From VXNE01 sp965200505 (lineage in GTDB: Bacteria > Pseudomonadota > Gammaproteobacteria > Pseudomonadales > Azotimanducaceae): DNA of 64,000 bases. Numbering within the stretch: position 1 is the first letter of the stretch; every line of letters begins with the position of its first letter. The translations under genes and the position numbers were made by a program. Below, in pieces: positions 60,071 through 64,000 of this stretch. The stretch covers positions 124,001-188,000 of the forward strand of contig OZ241343.1 of NCBI GenBank assembly GCA_965200505.1, given 5' to 3'. The notes under the pieces were generated by a model. It searched no databases and was not told the DNA's origin. It saw only the letters and a list, made by a program, of their open reading frames with translations.

Positions 60071-60744
60071 GAGAGGCGCCCCAGCACCGCTTCGGCGGCG
60101 CGTTGTTCGGCCTCTCGGCGCGAGTTGCCGGCCGCGGCGGCGTCCAGGTCAAGCGCCCCCACCCGGCAGCGCACCACAAAGCGGCGCGCGTGGTCCGCGC
60201 CCTCGACGCGCTCCACTCGATAATCCGGCAAGGGCATGCCGCGCCCTTGGACGAGTTCCTGCAGGCGCGTCTTGGCATCCTTGGATGGCGCCCCGCGCAA
60301 TGCCAAGAGCCGCGCCCCGAAACACCGCGACACCACCGCCCGCAGCGCATCCGCGCCACCATCGCGCAGCACCGCGCCGAGCACCGCCTCGAAGGCGTCG
60401 GCGAGGATGGACGGGGCATTCCGGGCACCGGCGCGCTTCTCGCCCATGCCAAGGGTGAGGGCCGCGCCCAAGTCAATCTCCCGCGCGATGGCCGCCAACG
60501 TGTCGTTCTTCACCAAGCTGGCGCGCATCAGGCTCAAATCCCGCGCCACCGCGCCCGGATGCGCCTCGAACAAGAGGCCCGCGATCGCACACCCCAAGGC
60601 GGCGTCGCCCAGGAACTCCAAGCGCTCGTTGTGGTCCGCCCCAGCGCTCCGGTGCGTGAGGGCGCGGCGCAACAGCGCCCGCTCCTGAAACGTGTGGCCA
60701 AGGCGCGTCTCCAGGGCGGCGAGGGCCGGCTCCGCGGCAGTCAT
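60064..60744 (-). CDS. rnc: Ribonuclease III
   Basis: The 226-residue enzyme has the signature HNERLEFLGDAALGCAIA (about residues 38-55) with the catalytic acidic residues, a second acidic site in LADAFEAVLGAVL (about 112-124), and a C-terminal double-stranded RNA-binding domain (DAKTRLQELVQG, NSRREAEQRAAEAVL). It processes rRNA and double-stranded RNA. Its ATG overlaps the lepA stop (ATGA). The lepB gene that normally lies between lepA and rnc is absent. Confidence 0.97.
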   Translation of the reverse strand: MTAAEPALAALETRLGHTFQERALLRRALTHRSAGADHNERLEFLGDAALGCAIAGLLFEAHPGAVARDLSLMRASLVKNDTLAAIAREIDLGAALTLGMGEKRAGARNAPSILADAFEAVLGAVLRDGGADALRAVVSRCFGARLLALRGAPSKDAKTRLQELVQGRGMPLPDYRVERVEGADHARRFVVRCRVGALDLDAAAAGNSRREAEQRAAEAVLGRLSC

Positions 60745-62567
60745 CGCCGCTCCACCTTGAGCACCGCGAGAAAGGCGTCCTGCGGGATTTCCACCTTCCC
60801 CAAACGCTTCATGCGGCGCTTGCCGGCCTTTTGTTTTTCCAGCAGTTTCTTCTTGCGCGTGACGTCGCCGCCATAGCACTTCGACGTGACGTTCTTGCGC
60901 AACGCCTTCACGTTCACGCGCCCGATAATGCGCCCGCCGATGGCGGCCTGCAGCGCCACGTCGAACATCTGCCGCGGGATGATCTCCTTCAGCTTGCGGA
61001 TGAGGTCTCGCCCGCGCTGCTCCGCCTGGCTGCGGTGGACGATGGCCGCCAGCGCATCCACCCGTTCGCCGTTGACCAGCACGTCCAGCCGGTTGAGCGG
61101 CGCCGCCTCGAACCGCTCGAAGCTGTAGTCCAGCGAAGCGAAGCCGCGGCTCACGGACTTCAGCCGGTCGAAGAAGTCCATCACCACCTCGGCCAAGGGC
61201 AGCTCGTAGGTGAGCGCCACCTGGCCATTGGAAAACTGCATGTTCTTCTGGGCGCCGCGGCGGGCGACGCAGAGGTCTATGACGGCGCCCAAGTGTTCCT
61301 GCGGCACGAGGATTTGGGCGCGGGCGATGGGCTCGCGCAACGCCTCGATGCGCGCCGGATCTGGCAGGCTGGAAGGATTGGACACCTCGAAGCGCTCACC
61401 GGCGCGGGTTTCCACCTCATAGACCACCGTGGGCGCGGAAGTGATGAGATCCAAGCCGTATTCGCGCTCCAAGCGCTCTTGCACGATCTCCATGTGCAGG
61501 AGGCCCAGGAAGCCGCAGCGAAAGCCGAACCCCAAGGCGTCCGACGTTTCCGGCTCGTGGAAGAGCGCCGCGTCGTTCAGGGAGAGCTTGGCCAGCGCCT
61601 CGCGCAGCCCCTCGAAGTCGTCGGCGTTGATCGGGAACATGCCGGCATACACCTGCGGCTTGGGTTGCGCGAAGCCGGGCAGCGCCGGCACGTCCTCGGC
61701 GCCGGCCAAGGTGAGGGTGTCGCCCACCGGGGCACCGCGTATCTCCTTGATGCCGGCGGCCAGATAGCCCACCTCCCCCGCCGAGAGGGCCGCGCTGGGC
61801 GCCCGCTTCGGCGTGAAGCGGCCCACGTCGTCCACCGTCCAAACGCGGCCGGTGGATTTCACAACGATGCGGTCGCCCTTGCCCAAGCGGCCCGCAACCA
61901 CGCGCACGAGGGACACCACCCCCAGATAGTTGTCGAACCAAGAATCGACGATGAGCGCCTGCAGCGGCGCTTGCGGGGTGCCCTGCGGCGGGGGCACTTC
62001 GGTGATCAGGCGCTCAAGCAGCTCGGGCACACCGGCGCCGGTCTTGGCGCTGACGAGGGCGGCGTGCGCGGCGTCGAGGCCGATGAGGTCCTCGATCTCC
62101 GCCCGGGCGCGGCCGGGGTCCGCCTGCGGCAAGTCGATCTTGTTCAAGACGGGCAGCACTTCAAGCCCTTGGTCGATGGCGGTGTAGCAATTCGCCACGG
62201 ATTGCGCTTCCACCCCCTGCGCGGCATCCACGACGAGCAAGGCCCCCTCACACGCCGCGAGCGATCGGGACACCTCGTAGCTGAAGTCCACATGGCCGGG
62301 CGTGTCGATGAAGTTGAGCTGGTAACGCTCGCCATCCCGCGCCGCGTAGCGCAAGCTGACGCACTGCGCCTTGATGGTGATGCCGCGCTCGCGCTCCAAG
62401 TCCATGGAGTCCAGCACCTGCTCCGCCATCTCGCGCTCGTCCAAACCGCCACAAAGCTGAATCAGGCGATCCGAGAGCGTGGACTTGCCGTGATCGATGT
62501 GCGCGATGATGGAGAAGTTGCGGATGTGGTCGATGGCCGGCGAGGCGTCTGTTGGCCGAGAATCCAT
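60741..62567 (-). CDS. lepA: Elongation factor 4 (LepA)
   Basis: The 608-residue GTPase starts at the ATG before DSRPTDASPAIDHIRNF; upstream codons are open but not homologous. It has AHIDHGKSTLSDRL (P-loop), ERERGITIKAQ (switch I), DTPGHVDFSYEV (switch II) and NKIDLP, followed by domains II-III and V and the LepA-specific C-terminus (ALRKNVTSKCYGGDVTRKKKLLEKQKAGKRRMKR). It back-translocates ribosomes and aids translation under stress. It heads the lepA-rnc-era-recO-relA run. Confidence 0.97.
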   Translation of the reverse strand: MDSRPTDASPAIDHIRNFSIIAHIDHGKSTLSDRLIQLCGGLDEREMAEQVLDSMDLERERGITIKAQCVSLRYAARDGERYQLNFIDTPGHVDFSYEVSRSLAACEGALLVVDAAQGVEAQSVANCYTAIDQGLEVLPVLNKIDLPQADPGRARAEIEDLIGLDAAHAALVSAKTGAGVPELLERLITEVPPPQGTPQAPLQALIVDSWFDNYLGVVSLVRVVAGRLGKGDRIVVKSTGRVWTVDDVGRFTPKRAPSAALSAGEVGYLAAGIKEIRGAPVGDTLTLAGAEDVPALPGFAQPKPQVYAGMFPINADDFEGLREALAKLSLNDAALFHEPETSDALGFGFRCGFLGLLHMEIVQERLEREYGLDLITSAPTVVYEVETRAGERFEVSNPSSLPDPARIEALREPIARAQILVPQEHLGAVIDLCVARRGAQKNMQFSNGQVALTYELPLAEVVMDFFDRLKSVSRGFASLDYSFERFEAAPLNRLDVLVNGERVDALAAIVHRSQAEQRGRDLIRKLKEIIPRQMFDVALQAAIGGRIIGRVNVKALRKNVTSKCYGGDVTRKKKLLEKQKAGKRRMKRLGKVEIPQDAFLAVLKVERR

Positions 62568-62803
62568 GCCGGCGCGGATTTTACCGCACCACGCGGCAGG
62601 CAGCGGGCGATGGCGCACCACCCGCCTGCAGCGGCACCGGGCGCCAGTCCAATCCATAGCCTGGGGTGTGCGACAAATCTTGGGCCAAGAGACTCGGCGG
62701 GCCGTCGCGCCCAGAGGCCCAGGGGCGCGTTTTCGGGCGGCGGCAGAATCCCAAGGGGTAGGACGAAACGGCCCAAGGGCGATTCCTGGGGCCTACGGGG
62801 CAC

Positions 62804-62829
62804 AAAAAAAGGGGTGACTAGCACCCCTT
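62804..62829 (-). terminator. Rho-independent terminator of the NHLP precursor gene
   Basis: On the minus strand AAGGGGTG-CTAGT-CACCCCTT forms an 8-bp stem with a 5-base loop and is followed by a run of T residues. It starts about 27 bp after the precursor stop. It isolates that gene from lepA. Confidence 0.85.
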
Positions 62830-62855
62830 CCCGATTGACGCGGCGCAGCCCGGTC

Positions 62856-63170
62856 CTAGGTGTGCCAACTATCGCCGGAGCCATGCCTATGCCGAAACGG
62901 TTTTTCGTAGATGTTCCCCGACGCATGGCCGGCGGTGACAGTTTCCAAATCCGCATCGCTGAGGCCGGCGCTTGGCGGCAGCACCACATGCGCCGAGAGC
63001 GGCCCATCCTCGTGGACATGCACCGTTATGGAGTCCGGCAGGTCAATGTTCAACGCCTCCTTGACGGCGGCCTTGGGGTCGGCGATCAACTTGGCGCGAA
63101 AGCCATCGTCCGCGGCGGCCTTGCCGATCAGTTCCGCCCGCAGCTCTTGGTGGGTTTTCGTTCCTTCCAT
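62856..63170 (-). CDS. NHLP-family (nitrile hydratase-like leader) RiPP precursor peptide
   Basis: The 104-residue protein has an AGAAGGAA ribosome site. Its first 80 residues look like the NHLP/proteusin leader derived from the nitrile hydratase alpha subunit: ELIGKAAADDGFRAKLIADP, KAAVKEALNIDLPDSITVHV, a VVLPP strand and the LSDADLETVTAGH end, where other members have a double-glycine-type cleavage site. The remaining roughly 23 residues are His, Ser, Gly and Arg rich (for example KPFRHRHGSGDSWHT) without Cys, and would be the core. Leaders of this type direct maturation enzymes. None is present in the window. It has its own promoter and terminator. Confidence 0.82.
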   Translation of the reverse strand: MEGTKTHQELRAELIGKAAADDGFRAKLIADPKAAVKEALNIDLPDSITVHVHEDGPLSAHVVLPPSAGLSDADLETVTAGHASGNIYEKPFRHRHGSGDSWHT

Positions 63171-63216
63171 GTTCCTTCTCCATCCAATGTTCCGCGCTCC
63201 ATGCGCCGAAGCGTCA

Positions 63217-63244
63217 AGGGTACGCGGCGAAGCGGCAGTGTCAA
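63217..63244 (-). promoter_or_regulatory. Candidate sigma-70 promoter of the NHLP precursor
   Basis: On the minus strand a perfect TTGACA (63239-63244) is separated by 16 bp from TACCCT (63217-63222), a weak -10. The start would lie about 40 bp before the ATG. Together with the terminator downstream this makes the precursor gene a monocistronic unit. Confidence 0.5.
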
Positions 63245-63314
63245 CCCCAAGGGCGACCCCGAACGCGACCCAGAACGCGCCTACGGAGCGAGCGCCGGGC
63301 TTGCTGCGGCCGCC

Positions 63315-63725
63315 CTACTCGCCCGTTCGCGGCTCGGCGATCATGCGCGGCCGCAGCCATGCGGCTAGGGTGGTGAGCCGACCGGCGATGATGGCCAACC
63401 CCGCGCCTACGGCAAATCCAATCAACGCCCCAGCGGCGGACACGCCGGCACCGTAGGCGAGGCCGGCGAGGGGCAGGCCGAACACGGTGAGGGCGGCCAT
63501 CGTCATGCCACGCCGCGGCACGCCGACGAACACCCGCTCGCCGATGGCCGGCGGCGCGGCCGTGGCCACCTCCAGTTCCACTTCGCGCAGCCAGCCAAGG
63601 CCGACCGCGCAGCGGCCCTCGCAGCCGGCGCAGCGGTCGCGCTCCATGGCCACGCGGCAACCGCCGTTCCCGGCCGCGACGACGGTGCCGCAGCGCACGA
63701 TCATGCCCGCATCCGAAATCGCCAT
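63315..63725 (-). CDS. rseC: RseC/MucC family (SoxR-reducing) membrane protein
   Basis: The 136-residue protein has an N-terminal domain with four Cys in CRVAMERDRCAGCEGRCAVG (about residues 23-40), which fits the metal or iron-sulfur motif of RseC. Two transmembrane segments follow (about 78-96 and 98-118). RseC proteins modulate the RpoE/RseA envelope-stress pathway or help reduce SoxR. In gammaproteobacteria rseC follows rpoE-rseA-rseB; those genes are not present here between rseC and nadB. Confidence 0.85.
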   Translation of the reverse strand: MAISDAGMIVRCGTVVAAGNGGCRVAMERDRCAGCEGRCAVGLGWLREVELEVATAAPPAIGERVFVGVPRRGMTMAALTVFGLPLAGLAYGAGVSAAGALIGFAVGAGLAIIAGRLTTLAAWLRPRMIAEPRTGE

Positions 63726-63791
63726 TGGCACTTCTCCGCGCCGCCTGCCCCAGGCCCCGGTGCCGCTACGCTCGCCCCTTATACTACGGCG

Positions 63792-63956
63792 ATGAACGAG
63801 CGATTCCGGCCGCCGGTGCTCATCATCGGCGCCGGCGCCGCGGGGTTGGCCGCCGCCTTGCGGTTGGCGGAACACACGCGGGTGACGGTGCTCTCCAAGG
63901 GTCCCATCAAGGGTGGCTCGACGTGGACGACAACCACGCGCCCTATCACGGGCTGA
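63792..63956 (+). pseudogene. nadB: Broken 5' end of L-aspartate oxidase
   Basis: The ATG at 63792 opens with PVLIIGAGAAGLAAALRLAEHTRVTVLSKGPIKGGST, the standard FAD-binding start of NadB. After about codon 44 the expected YAQGGIAAV block is missing in all three frames and the frame stops at codon 55. The gene is therefore cut. It is divergent from rseC, where nadB normally sits beside rpoE. Confidence 0.75.
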
Positions 63957-63967
63957 GCGCATCGTGA
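63914..63967 (+). other. 3' tail of an unidentified gene fused to the nadB start
   Basis: In a frame different from nadB the codons from 63914 read WLDVDDNHAPYHGLSAS to a TGA at 63965-63967, with almost only G or C at third positions, as in real genes of this genome. It overlaps a GTG start (GTGA) of a following frame. It looks like the C-terminus of another protein. Confidence 0.35.
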
Positions 63968-64000
63968 ACAGCAAGCGAAAAACGGCACCCGTGCTGGACT
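63964..64000 (+). CDS. Start of a following gene, truncated by the window
   Basis: A GTG overlapping the preceding stop opens a frame (VNSKRKTAPVLD) that runs off the window. The coupled start supports a real gene in an operon with the preceding tail, but nothing can be said about its product. Confidence 0.3.
   Translation, partial: MNSKRKTAPVLD

Noticed and set aside
60831..63368. A rightward open frame of 845 codons over lepA and the NHLP gene
   Set aside because: It is antisense to lepA, has no recognisable domain, and arises because stop codons are rare in the reverse frames of GC-rich genes.

Overview
The window looks like chromosome of a GC-rich gammaproteobacterium. Evidence: a hemX-hemY pair, a rho-trxA-hemB neighbourhood as in Pseudomonas, a glnA-DUF4124-ntrB-ntrC block with sigma-54 elements, a Mg-type HemB, a recO-era-rnc-lepA block beside rseC and a divergent nadB start, and TonB/LacI sugar loci with large TonB receptors ending in Phe. 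No tRNA, rRNA, CRISPR array or complete insertion sequence was seen. I cannot name the genus.

Layout. 1-2.1 kb: end of hemX, then hemY. 2.1-3.1 kb: a small HEPN-type island with a HicB remnant. 3.2-6.2 kb: rho, trxA and hemB, all leftward. 6.2-8.4 kb: a TVP38/DedA membrane protein with a mercuric-reductase-like flavoprotein. 8.5-13.9 kb: a rightward catabolic cluster (flavin monooxygenase, amidohydrolase, enolase-superfamily enzyme, secreted tannase/feruloyl-esterase-like enzyme). 13.9-15.5 kb: a DUF4143 ATPase and a small unknown gene. 15.6-19.9 kb: a two-subunit molybdenum hydroxylase with peroxiredoxin and zinc alcohol dehydrogenase. 20-24.5 kb: guaB-guaA-tadA-dehydratase.

24.6-41.3 kb is the most distinctive region. 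It is a glycan-use locus holding a TonB receptor, three tryptophan-halogenase-family flavoproteins, SapC, a JmjC/cupin protein, an MFS sugar symporter, a GH3 and a clan-A glycoside hydrolase, a LacI regulator and a divergent aldo/keto reductase. Two promoters in it carry the same 14-bp palindrome (one copy each, in opposite orientation), each overlapping a consensus -35 box. This ties the locus to the LacI protein. Two of the halogenase genes are recent duplicates.

41.3-46 kb: ntrC, ntrB, DUF4124 and glnA with two sigma-54 promoters and an NtrC-like site. 46.2-48.1 kb: a TusA-like carrier overlapping a PP-loop ATPase, then dtd. 48.1-48.7 kb: a broken Uma2 gene and a small element with a perfect Shine-Dalgarno and two hairpins. 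48.7-55.8 kb: an LLM oxidoreductase, a DUF3667 protein, two tandem nearly identical PQQ dehydrogenases with a cytochrome c domain, and a small membrane protein. 55.8-62.6 kb: adk, relA, recO, era, rnc, lepA. 62.8-63.3 kb: a stand-alone transcription unit (promoter, gene, terminator) encoding an NHLP-type RiPP precursor with no maturase nearby. 63.3-64 kb: rseC, then a nadB start that breaks after about 45 codons and runs into unrelated coding sequence.
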